From Taenia hydatigena (Eukaryota; Platyhelminthes; Cestoda; Cyclophyllidea; Taeniidae): a stretch of 64,000 nt of DNA. This document shows positions 1-10,986 of the stretch, piece by piece. The notes under the pieces are model-generated. The model was not told the origin of the DNA. It did no database searches and worked only from the letters and a program-made list of their open reading frames with translations. The stretch lies in assembly GCA_036345935.2 (NCBI GenBank), contig JADWOT020000008.1, positions 9,833,554 through 9,897,553 on the forward strand, in the 5' to 3' direction. Position numbers and translations under genes: made by a program. Within the stretch, counting starts at the first letter, position 1, and every line of letters starts with the position of its first letter.

Positions 1-2117
1 TGGAGTGACAGGGGAAGCCAAGGTTAGGAAATGCAGTAATGAGTCGGATTTGCATGAAAGCTCCACATCAAGGTTCTTAGAAGTCACATGTTTATAATGC
101 TTTCAAAGATGTTGTCAACATCAATTTTAGGCCTTAAAATTGCCTTCTGTTAAGAAGTCTTCAGAGATGGATCTGTCTCGACTCACCGCTTCCAAGATAA
201 CCTACCACTACAGGAGGGTTCGACATTTATTTTAACTTTACCGACGGCCGCACACATCAACGGTATATTGCTGAACCTGGATCTCGAAAACCTTTAGCAG
301 AGGGATGGGGATTTTAGTGGAATATTTTTTGATTGTAAGATAGGAACAGAGGTTGACTTAGTGCATTCATCCTGCAGCACTATAGGGATGGAGCCGGTAA
401 TCACAAACCCAGTTAACATTTTACAACGAAGTGGTGAGTTATTCCATACCAATCTCACTGGAGAAGCTATAAAGGAAATCTAGAAGCGCAAAGTGCAGGT
501 AATAAACAAAAATGTATATGTTCGGAAAAGAGCATAACTATGTTCGCCTCCTCAGAAATCGCTCCGTGTGGAAAGAGACAAGCGGCGAGACCCTCCCAAA
601 TGCGGGAACAGGGGCAGGAGGAGCGGACTGAGACAGTCGCGCTCTTCCCACCAAGAAAAATGATTCACCGCCACCTGAACGGTTAGTGTGAGTGGATGGA
701 CATTTAGACAGGCAGACACACACATGCGCGCACATATCTCCAGCGTCGAACTCGGCCATCGACCAACCGGACATACACGCACGCACACGGGAGTCTCGCA
801 ACACCCAACGCGCGAGTCTCTTGGACATGTGTTAAGGCACGCGGAGCGCGCACAATGGTGCGTACGTGGTCGCATGCGTACGCACGCACTCACACACACG
901 TTCGCGGTATCGGCAGTGCTAAGACGCCGCTCCCCTCCTCCCGAATAGTTGTAGAGATGTGATAAATTGGGCTCCTGTTAGGTTGGGTCGCTTTGGCTGT
1001 ACATCTTTAACCACATACACACACAAGCATGTCCTTCTTATAGTAAATACTTTTTTGTGAACAAAAAAAGCAGTTCTTAACCGATGAGCATTAAATAAAG
1101 GCCAAAAGTAACTGGCATGGGCCCAGAGCGATGGCTAACTACCCAAAGAATGCCGTAAATGACTTAGACCCTAAAAAGCTCCATTATCTATTGAGTGATA
1201 CGAGGCGAGAAAGGCAACTCAGGAGGAAAAAGTGACGGAGTAGTCAGCCAGAAAGAGGTAGTGCACACCTCTCCCTTCCGAAGAGTTGGTACTCACACCT
1301 AAAGCAGAATGCATGCAATGGTAGATTGTCAGAATAACCACACTTATTGACGTGGAATGCCGTTGTTCATCAACAAAGCTTATTTCAACATTTGTGATTG
1401 ATCAAGTCCACACACTTTAGCATATCTCTACCAAAACTTACACGACTTTCATTTTACTGCAAGTTTATCAGTTACCTTTGATTTCAAATAGGATTAGATT
1501 GGATAGTTACAACTCATACTAATGCTATTATTAGACGAAGCCCATTAATGTAGATAACTTTCCAGCAAACCTTGAAAGGCGAAGTGTATGAACTAATGTT
1601 AACTGTACCTTAATTAAGCTGAGTTATAACTATCCTTAAAGAATGAACAGACTGATCAGCTATGACGTAAAAACATCGACAACTACATTACGGGAAACTT
1701 TTGTACATAACAATCGCCCATGTTTTTGAAGCGAGTTAGTAGCAAATGCTCGGATCAAAGCAGTTGGGGCATGAAGAGAATACGTCTTAAAAGGCCTAAT
1801 CATGAGCTGTGTTATCTGACCGTCCCACAGACCATCCAACTCGAAAAAAAATGAAACATTCAGCAGTCTTGGATTGGATAGATCTTAAGTGGAATGCTAC
1901 TAAAGAAAAACACCAAAGACAAACTCATTCACTTTGGCTGAATCAAGAAATGTACTATCAAAAAAGGCAAGAACAGATTTGTACGATACGTAGCAGATGA
2001 GATCCACCCGGATGAGTTGGCAGTGTTCATCTCAATTTCATCAAAGCACCAATTCATGTACATATTTTAATAGATTCGATGATATCGGACGAGATTAAGG
2101 CGGAAGGAACAACAAAC
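1..2117. other. Unassigned left edge; may hold the Vang C-terminal exons
   Basis: No exon is confidently recognised here. The Vang gene on the minus strand ends in phase 1 at 2118, so its C-terminal exons should lie here or beyond position 1. A tentative minus-strand exon covers about 1-84: after a ctaag acceptor it reads through DSLLHFL and ends near VTP, resembling the helical stretch ESILQHL...MTP of the Vang C-terminal half, but the match is short. Positions about 685-905 are CA/CG-rich low-complexity DNA with many short open frames on both strands, which I treat as non-coding. Confidence 0.35.
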
Positions 2118-5100
2118 CGTTTTGGAAGGCCGTAAAACCACCGGGTCCGCCACCGGTGCCGACAACAGAGTTGCGGTTCATCGCTCCAGGTCCATCGGTG
2201 GCTGCCGTCTCCTTGGCCATGCGAGCGGCATGAGCAAAAGCGTCCTCCACGGCTAGGAGGAGCCGCATTCGGCGCTTGCGTACACGCTTCTCCGCTTCCA
2301 TCTCGTCGTAGACCCGCGCTGATGCTGAAGGGCCGTTCCCACCACCCCCACTCTAAAGAGGTAGCAAGTTATAGAAGCATTAATATCGCAATATTACTGT
2401 GCAAAGCAGCTTCATGATGCGTCCTGCCATAATCTATTTCTCTTGGTAGCATGAGTCCTCACTACGATGTAAAAGTCATCAGCGTCACCAGTTAACTCGT
2501 AGCAGGACAGAGAGCCTTCTCCATCTTGCTTTAAGACGGCAACAGGAATCAGTTTAAGAATGCACTCGCTATAACTGAGTAGTTAAGCTTGGTGGGCATC
2601 GCGACAGAGGCGATCACAGGGTCAAATCGTACCTACAAGCGCCGTCCGACATACTTATTCCACTTTTGTAGCCCTTGCCTTGAGAATAAAAATTTAGCAA
2701 GAGAAATCACACGCGTTAGTCATTTCTAGCTTCTATCACTTCAACTTAATTCCTAGCGCATGAAGGCACGATTTTTACCCCATGATCTCATCATCATCCT
2801 CGTAAGCTGAAAATTCAGACCGTTCCTGATATTTTTTTCCTTTTGAAAGAATTTCCCAGCAAAATACTCATAAACAAGAAAAGTTTGTGGTTAATAAGCA
2901 ATCTTGACATCTGCTGCAAGCGAGAAGAGTGCAGTAATTGGGAACTGGAAAGGCGATCATACTTGAGCTTCTGAGAAAAAAAGATGGGCTTGGAGAATAC
3001 ATACAAAATTACTTCAAGAGCGTGATGGTGAAGGCATCGGTCTAACAATTGTGCCCACAGTTATCGAAGAAAGCATAGGCCTATAGCGAGGCTCATAAGG
3101 CCAACATCTAGCTTAAATCTAATAGAGTTGGGAGTTAAGAAAAGCATTGCGGCTGCCTGCTTAGAACACCAACACCTCTCTAAATTTGGGTTCACCACTA
3201 AAATAAAAAAAATGCAAGACAGGCGCTAAAGGACCAAGGAACCGCGCCCCAAGTAAGCCTATAATAAAAGTTCAACATTTTTGGTAGTCGCTAAGCTGAT
3301 ATTGAAGAGGTTATTAGGAAATTGGTCAGCTCATTCACCAAAGGGTGAATAATGACTAGGCTTACTGTTTGATTGCCGCCGGGTGTTTGAGCTCCATTCT
3401 TTTCTCGGCCATCGACGTCGTAGAATTTGTACTTTGAGCCGCCGACCTCGCCACCACCGGCTCCTCCACCGCTAGCGTTGTGCCCCACGTCACCACCGTG
3501 GTTCGTTGCGCTGCCACGCTTGTTGCGACGACTACTCGATGAGGACAGTGGTTGGGTGTAAACCTAGTAGGAAAATGGGGAGGAGAAAGCTGTGACCAAT
3601 GTCCACAAATTACCATTCTTAATCAGAACAACCGAAATCGGCGGATGCGAATTCACGTAAGGTAAACAAAACAGCGGAACCCAATACGATGTGGACAGGT
3701 ATCCAGCCCTCGAAGCCAGAAATCAGCATTCCTTGAAACTGACAAACGATGAATATGACTCAATAAGTGAACTAGAAAACTAGATTATTATTGATTGCTT
3801 CCAGACGTTGTGCATTGACGGGACCAAAGAAAGCGTTAATATCGATGGAATTTCCACCCTCGCAGAATCAAGAAATAAGGTAATGAATAAGAAAACGACT
3901 TCAAATGAGTCGTTCCATCATAAGGACAAATTGTTTCTCATAGTTCACCTATATTTGCCCCAAAACGATGTACATTATGGCAACAAATGCATCGTAAAGA
4001 TCACTGAGAAAATCCCACGGTAAAAATGGGAACTTAAAACGGTATAATTATTTCATAACGACGTTACACAGTAGAACAAAGAACACAAACGACTAGAGAG
4101 TAGTGGAGCAAGGTAGACCAGCAATCTCAACCAATAGTAGACGAAAATTTAGGCCAACTCACGGTAAAATCAACCATGTACATCTGCAGAATTTCCAAAG
4201 CTGCCTTTTGAAGCGACATTTCCCCCAATCTGTAGGTTTTAGAAGCCCCATCAGGAGACCTGACTACATGAACCGCATATTGAGATCGTAGCCGCTGAAA
4301 TTCCAGGAGGGCTATGCCAGAAAAATTCAAGAAAAGCAAAGCGTCGGAGAGACTGTTAGAAAAAAGAACGATCGACCCATAGTCTCTCCTCTGCGGCTGG
4401 AGAATGCGAACACTGTAGAAGAGCCAAAATGCAAACAAAATGACAAATATGAGGCAGAGAAAGAGACTCCGCCACAGTCGAACTCGTGGATAGACTTTCC
4501 GGGTACCGTTTAAGATTGGACAATGAGGTGCTGTCAGAATCCAGGTTCCCAAACCTAGCAATGCAAGCTTTACAGCCATTCCAATTAGATGGCCTTCGCA
4601 TGTATGATCACACTTATCAGTACTCCATCCAATGTAGGGAAGATAGGGGAATATCACCATGAGAACAGGGGAGCAAATGGAACAAAATCCAAGACCGAAG
4701 TAAATCAGAAAGCCAATGAGTCGAGTGCATGTGTGATTAGGGAAATTGTCAATTTCGGTTCGAATTAGAGCCGCAGCTGCTCCGCCCACACACGAATTAG
4801 GACTATTGTTGATACCCAAAGATGCAAAAAGGCCATACCGTGCACCGAACCGAGACATATTATCGGCACTTAGACCCGTCTCACTGGTAGCTCCGGTGAC
4901 AGCCGTAGCATTCTCGGCCCATGCGCTTTCATCATGGCCATATTGGTCCATTTGTTGATTTCCACCCCTATTGCTGGATATCGGAGCATGAGGGTGTGAA
5001 AGCTTCGGAGCGACACCACTAGTATCCACTGGAATAAGTGGTTGATTGGATTGGGCTTGAGGATAAGATTGGTTAGATGAAGGTGCAAGTGGTTGCATAG

Positions 5101-5509
5101 GAAATGCAGCTGTGGGCTGGCAACCAGGGATCGGAGGGGGCCCAGACCAGCCCATCATGTTCATGCACTGTTGGGGGGGAAAAATGGTGGGTGAAGTGTA
5201 GGGCAGAAAGGGTTGATTGGTCGGTTGAGAAGCATTCCAATTCGAATTATATCCGGGATGTTGAGAAACAGAAGATCCTTGTTGTGAAAACATCGGGGAC
5301 TGACCCATTGGCATTCCACGAACTTGCATTTCAGCATGATTGTGGGGAACTTCATTAGGAAATGTGGAAGCTGTTGGTATATGTGCCGGATAGTTTATCT
5401 GTTGTCTAGGATCAGGGCTTTGGACAGAAAAATTCTGAAGAACAGGTTGTTGCTGTTGATTAATGCCACTTTTGTCGCTCCGAGCACTGACAACGCTATC
5501 TTGATCCAT
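2118..5509 (-). CDS. VANGL: Van Gogh/Strabismus-like planar cell polarity protein (partial, C-terminus missing)
   Basis: Four-pass membrane protein of the Wnt/planar cell polarity pathway; in the family it pairs with Prickle and opposes Frizzled-Dishevelled at cell borders. Three exons are visible: 4163-5509, 3366-3563 and 2118-2352, all phase 0 at their junctions except the last, which ends in phase 1. The first exon encodes a Gln/Pro/Asn-rich N-terminus of about 190 residues, then the conserved ESAWAENATAVTGATSE motif, four hydrophobic segments (about residues 265-405) with TCEG and WLFYSVRIL, and the HVVRSPDGAS motif. Exon 2 gives KFYDVDG after a Gly/Ser linker. Exon 3 gives the EAEKRVRKRRMRLLLAVEDA helix typical of Vang. 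Human VANGL has a short charged N-terminus, so the long Gln/Pro-rich one is unusual. The C-terminal part and PDZ-binding tail are not seen. Start: ATG at 5509, the first in the open frame. Confidence 0.93.
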
Positions 5510-6508
5510 TGATGTGCTAACTGTAGTTGTGGTCAGAATAGTGGCAAAGGTTTAACACGTCGTGGAACAGATAAAAACTCTAAATGCAATCAAGAGAACA
5601 AAAAACCACACTGTAAAGGTAACACACCATGAAGAATAACAAAAACTGTCCCAAAGAGGGCCAATTAGCAGAGCACCTGGAGCCATCAAATACTAAAAAA
5701 TTAGAAAGTGAACCAATTGAATCCTCAACAGCACAACAGCATTGGCAAATTAGAAAATTAAAAGAATTTTACAAAATAAAGGGTTTATTTGTTCCAACGA
5801 AAGCCATCTAAGCTAACCAAGATAACCCTTTAAATACGGAAGTAACATCTATTATAATCAGAGGTTTAGAAGTAAATTGTGGGCATAAACGGAGCCGCGG
5901 TTATATCTACAAATCTTTTGTAACTATCGCACCCTTTATTAGTAATATTAAACGTGCGCACAGATTACAAACGCGTTTCGGCTCTGCTGCAAATTAGAAA
6001 ACCCAGTTACAGTAGTGACTATTAGAATTTGAATGTAAAGCAAACGGCAATTTGCTAAAATTAAGGCGATGCTTCCTAAAAGCTAACCAAAATTACCTAA
6101 CTTCAAGCTTCACAAGCATGCATTCCGAGCAATCTTGGTTTGCTGTGGCTTTACCAACTCTCGATGATTTTATTGAGGTAAATATAAGCAAATTGTGTTT
6201 TGCAGCGATTTATTTCTAGCTTGTTTGTGATTGCTGTAGTTCTAACTTTGCACATGCCAACTGTTTGCTTTATATTTAGATGAGTTAATGATACTCATCA
6301 AATTCCTAATTATATTTCCTGGTTCTTATATATCTTTAGAATTCATGCGTACTGTGTTTTAAAATACTTAAAGCGATTTCGAAAATCTGTAAGCAAATTT
6401 ATTGTCTATCATAGTTCTAATTGCTTTGCAAATGGCGATTTTTGTCCATTTCGGCTATTGGCGTTTGCCGACGGTTTACTGCTCATTTTGTTTCCCGGCA
6501 ATCCTGAA
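5510..6508. promoter_or_regulatory. Shared divergent promoter interval between Vang and MEMO1 (inferred)
   Basis: About 1 kb separates the start codons of the two head-to-head genes. It is AT-rich with no convincing exon. 5'UTRs and both promoters must lie here unless there are upstream non-coding exons. No specific motif is identified. Confidence 0.4.
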
Positions 6509-7984
6509 ATGTCTACGAGGAGGGCTGTTCACAAGAACAGCTGGTATTCCGGCAATGGTATGTCATTTTCCGGCAAATTGTATTTGTAGTTGATGAATTG
6601 AATAATCAACTTTCGACCTGGCTCAGCAAAGCTACTTATACCCACGGACCGGCAAGGGCAATAATTACGCCGTAAGTGTGTTCATAAATTACATTTCTAG
6701 GCATGCTGGTTATTTTTATTCTGGAGAATGTGCTTCTTTCGCTTTTAAACAGATTAATCCAAATTCGACGTAAGATTTCTTTTCGGGTAGTTCACGCTAA
6801 CTTAGGAAGAGAATATTCGTTCTCGGTCCATCCCACAATCTCTATCTTGAGGCTTGTGCGATACCTGTTGCTGATTATTTTGAAACTCCTTTCTATAGTC
6901 TGCGCATGGATGATGATGGCAAGCCCTATTACGCGTTATTTTCCTTGTTTAGTACGAAGAAATCTTCTCGGCACTGGAAAGTTTGTGAACCTTGCTCTTA
7001 AACAAGATGAGGATGAGCATTCCATCGAGATGCAATTCCCATATATAGCAAAGATCATGGAGGCGTGAGTTGGAGCCGCCACACCCTGCATATTTAGGAA
7101 TATTTGAAATGCTTTTTTAAGCGTTTCGTTTGTAACGTGAGGGTGTTTTTTATTTCAGGCATGCTAATAACTTTACGGTTATTCCCATTATGGTAGGCAG
7201 TCTGTCTCTTTCAATGGAGCAAACGTTTGGGGAGATTTTATCGCCGTTCCTTTCCGATCCTTCTAACGTCTTTGTTATATCCTCTGATTTCTGTCACTGG
7301 GGTAAGTCTCTCCTGCCAGGGCCATTAGGAAACCTTTATCTCAGTCTCTTTCTGCCTTTTCTGGTGGGGTTAATTAGTAAATTCACACTCCTACTTTAGG
7401 CCTTAATGTGCACAATACATAGGAAAACCGTTTACCTGTAGATATTGTGGCTATCCTGGGAATTTCGCAAATCTTCCGCGTACTAGGGTGGAATTCATTA
7501 GATTTTGTTTTCTTCGGTCCTTTACGTGCGTTTTGTCGTTTCAATTTAATCTGTTTTTTTTATTGTAGGTAGTCGCTTTAGTTATACATACTACGATCAA
7601 AGCTATGGCGAAATTTGGGAGTCAATCAGAGATCTCGACCATAAGGTTAGTAGTGATTTCGCTTTAGCACGATTCTTGCTTGCTTTCTTAACAATACGAA
7701 GCGCAGATGGTACTCCCTTCGCTTCATTTTGTCATTTCATGTAGGGTATGAATTTAATTGAGAAGTTAGATGCATCGGGCTTTAACAAGTACCTGACTGA
7801 CTACGGGAACACGATTTGTGGCCGCCATCCGATTAGTGTGTTATTGCAGGCGGTTCGAGCGCTTGAGCAGGAAGTCGGAGCGAAGGCAGTTCTCAAGTTT
7901 GTACAGTATGCGCAGTCGAGCAAGTGCCGCAGCATGCGCGACTCCTCGGTCAGTTATGCATCTGCTTCTCTGGTTGTCAAATGA
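6509..7984 (+). CDS. MEMO1: MEMO1 homologue (mediator of ErbB2-driven cell motility, copper/redox protein)
   Basis: Complete gene of 8 exons: 6509-6557, 6590-6671, 6701-6769, 6806-6918, 6953-7064, 7159-7301, 7569-7645, 7745-7984. Phases agree throughout and give 294 residues (human 297). The family fold resembles class III extradiol dioxygenases; human MEMO1 binds copper and acts in receptor-tyrosine-kinase-driven migration and redox control. The metal-site residues are kept: H45 in HAGY, H77 in GPSH, H188 in FCHW and C240 in TICGRH (human H49, H81, H192, C244). DEHSIEM and YAQSS are also conserved. The first four introns are 32, 29, 36 and 34 nt; the fourth uses a GC donor (GATG|gcaagc) and skipping it keeps the MEMO frame. 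Later introns are 94, 267 and 99 nt. Start chosen because [15 protein letters not shown] aligns with the family N-terminus. Confidence 0.96.
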
Positions 7985-10900
7985 ACACTCACCTACCTAC
8001 GCTGTTTCGCTTTTGCGTCTCTGCTTAAGCATATAACTCGACTTCCCAGGGCGAATTTATACCGAGTGGAATCATTTTGCCTTTTTCAAGCACTGATTTT
8101 ATTAGGGAGTAAATTTTTTAGTAGATGAGGTAGTGACAGTTATGGATTAGGTCATCCTACCGGATTTATGTCTTTTGAAATAATTCTGGAGCATTACTCG
8201 GAATCAGGCTAAAGCGTAGTATTTCGGAGTCAGGCGCGGTGAGTTGTACATATCGGTGCGGTCTTCATGTAGTATAATAGAAATGGATCCCTTGGGTTGT
8301 CACTTGCCGTGCGCTTCTCATAAAAGGTTGGGGAAGCGTAAGCTGGGATTGTATGGACACCATTCACGAACCCAGACCGAGATTAAGAGCCCGGAACGAC
8401 GAAGAGAAGATGACGAATTGCCGTTTACCAGTTGCTGTTAAGGTCTGACTACAGGAAAATTGTGCAGATAACACAGGGAGAGGTGAATTGCAGTGTCTGA
8501 TTCTTACATTGATTTGTAAGAAGTCATATAGGTGTGGCAGAATTTGCATTACTAACGTTCAGAACGTCTGGGAGTTTCCTGACATTACCTGGAGGTCATG
8601 GCACAATCTAAGGGGATCTGATGACCCACCTAATCAAACGCGGAATTAAACAAATAATTGGGGCATTCGGTAGCCTCTCCCCACTTTTGGGCGTCGTCCA
8701 CCCAGACATTCTCCAGTGTTGGCCACCATAACAGGGTCGGTCACTGAGGAGACGCACCATCACCCTACTGATCAAGACTGGATGGCGACCTGCGATGAGG
8801 TGGCTAAGTATGCGCATTGTTCGTCGAAAGGAGAATAGACCAGGTGGTCATTTAATAAAAGATAGAGTCAAAAATTCCCATCAGGATGAAGTTTCGCGGC
8901 TATTCCTTTTTGCCACTTTTTCTCAGATCAGCGCTGTCCAGCCGAATAATTGCCTGGATTCTATTCAGCAGATTGAGAGGTGCCACGTATGCACTTAGTT
9001 GAGGCATTCATATAGGTACCAATAACACCGCAATGAACGCCTTCAAGTGGTTCACGGATGAAGTTCCTTCAGTTGTCGATGGTTTGCCTGCAGAACATAG
9101 GATTGGCGTAATTGTGGGATGTTGGCGTTTATCCCAACTCATTAATTGCGGCTAATGACAAATTTGCCGATCAAAAGCAGATTCTCAACATCTGTGAATT
9201 AGGGGTTTATCACTAACTGGAACTGGCGTTCCGCATGATTGATTTCGCCTACTGCTGCCGGCAATGCAGACCCAGAGCCGTCCTGAAGTCGTAAGTGTCA
9301 CAGTAATAAGGCAGAAAGTATATCACCACTGTTCTGGAGAAACAAAAGGAAAGGCAACATGAATAAACGGCGGAAAAAGTTAGGGAGCCACTTAATCACC
9401 CGCCTAAGTGAACGCAGAATTAACCAGGCCGCCAAAGCATTGAAAGTCGGTCGTTTGACTAAGTGATCTAAAATGAAGGATTCAATTTGGATTTGTATCT
9501 CTATACATGTAGAAAGGCAAGCTCTCCACGCGGACTTTCATCAAAAAATTTGGGGAACATAATTGAGGGACGGATGTAGAAGGAAATTTAACGAAAATAG
9601 GTGATGAACTAGTGTTTATGCGGATGCGCGTTGTCAAACAGGTGATTCGCTGCCCGCGGACCGTGCTTCCACTCTGTGGCATCACCCACGCACTGTGCTA
9701 GTAAACTCTTGACCCGCCTCCTCATTTGTATGTGCTCTCTCATTCCACTTTTGCCTGTCTTTATCTTGGGCGAGGTCATGAGACGCTACATCAGCGGCCA
9801 CAGCTAGCAAACACAATCCAAATGTACAAGAATCCCGACTTTCAGAGCTGAGTGTCATACCCTAATGACATGGAAGAGGAGTATCCGGCACCCGTACGTG
9901 CGCTTGCAATACCTTCCAAGAGAAGGGTTAAAGATGACGTCTACCTAGGGTGGATGGGGCGACACTAGATTCACCCACTTACAGAAATCCATTATTGAGA
10001 TGCCCATGTTAATTAAGAACAAATTAGCATGGGATAATAGTGTGGCGCAGTAGCCTTCCGGAACTTTTAGAGTTCCTCTTTCATTCATTTGTTCTTCTGT
10101 TCGACTAATTTCCTTAGGCCTAACGACTGAGATACAACATGATCTGGTCGCAGAACACTAACCGACCTTGAGCAGCATGAAGTCAGTGAATTTGTCTTCC
10201 CCAATGTATCTCACGGATGGAACAAAACTCTGGTTACGAAGCAATTGCTTGAGTGCATCAGTGATGTTGGTTAGTGCAGGTGCCCTTTCACACGGAGCAA
10301 TTCAGTGTACGGCGTTGCTGTTTCTTGGATGTTTATGTAGCACCGGTTACATTGTGGTGGTCGACACAAGACAACGTCTAAAGGGGTGGCGAGGCCTACG
10401 TAGTGGTCCGACATTTCTTCTAACTCTCTGTATGACTGTGTAGACGATTGAGCCCCATTGGATTGTGAGCCCAATCTGAAGCATGAAATTTATGCTATGG
10501 TATTGGCAATTTAGCTTCCTGTACTTGGTTGCCAGTTATGTCCCACGCCCCTCAGCTTATTACGAAGTTGGCGGAATTTTGGTTGGGTGTATTTGCAGAC
10601 ACATCCAAAGATGTTCTCAGGGGACCGGATTTATTCTGGAAGCATTGATGAGTCGTGTTGACTCTCATGTTATTGTAATCTAATATATACAACTTTAATG
10701 ACACCGTACATTCCCCTTAAGTTCAGATCATAAGAAAAATTATGGTCATTGGCGTGTAAGTCCTTGCAATGCACGCTAACAATGTCGTTAAATTCAAATC
10801 ACATCCGAAGTAATTAGTTGGCTAAAAACATTAAATACAAGTTGCAGTCCCTTGATTACGCTTCTACCTTGAACAGCTTTTAAACTTATTTAAACACATC

Positions 10901-10986
10901 ATTTTTAATTCCATTTGCTTTTCCACAAATCTACTTGTTTATAATGCTTATTTTGAGACGGGGTGGTTTCGAGTGTCGTGTTAGCA
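7985..10986. other. Intergenic region, no gene seen apart from a decayed LTR fragment
   Basis: Three kilobases between MEMO1 and XAB2. Only short unrelated open frames occur, none with splice sites and family similarity. A degraded LTR-element fragment lies at about 9655-9960 and is listed separately. Confidence 0.6.
9655..9960 (+). mobile_element. Decayed LTR-element fragment (LTR 3' half plus start of internal region)
   Basis: This stretch aligns, with many substitutions, to 16790-17233. Shared blocks include the cacgcactgtgc block, GACGCTACATCAGCGGCCAC and the block ending in gaagggttaaag. GACGCTACA matches the 3' end of the LTR at 17234-17417, and the following TCAGCGGCCACAGC sits where that element has TTGGTGGCAGCAG, the presumed primer-binding site. 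I read it as the 3' half of an LTR followed by leader sequence of an old member of the same family. No coding capacity is seen. Confidence 0.55.

Noticed and set aside
538..948. Overlapping open frames on both strands rich in Cys, His, Arg and Thr
   Set aside because: They arise from CA/CG-rich low-complexity DNA and have no family similarity or splice context.
6961..7000. A 22-nt intron in MEMO1 around 6985-7006
   Set aside because: The GC-AG intron 6919-6952 alone restores the family frame through this part, so no second intron is needed.
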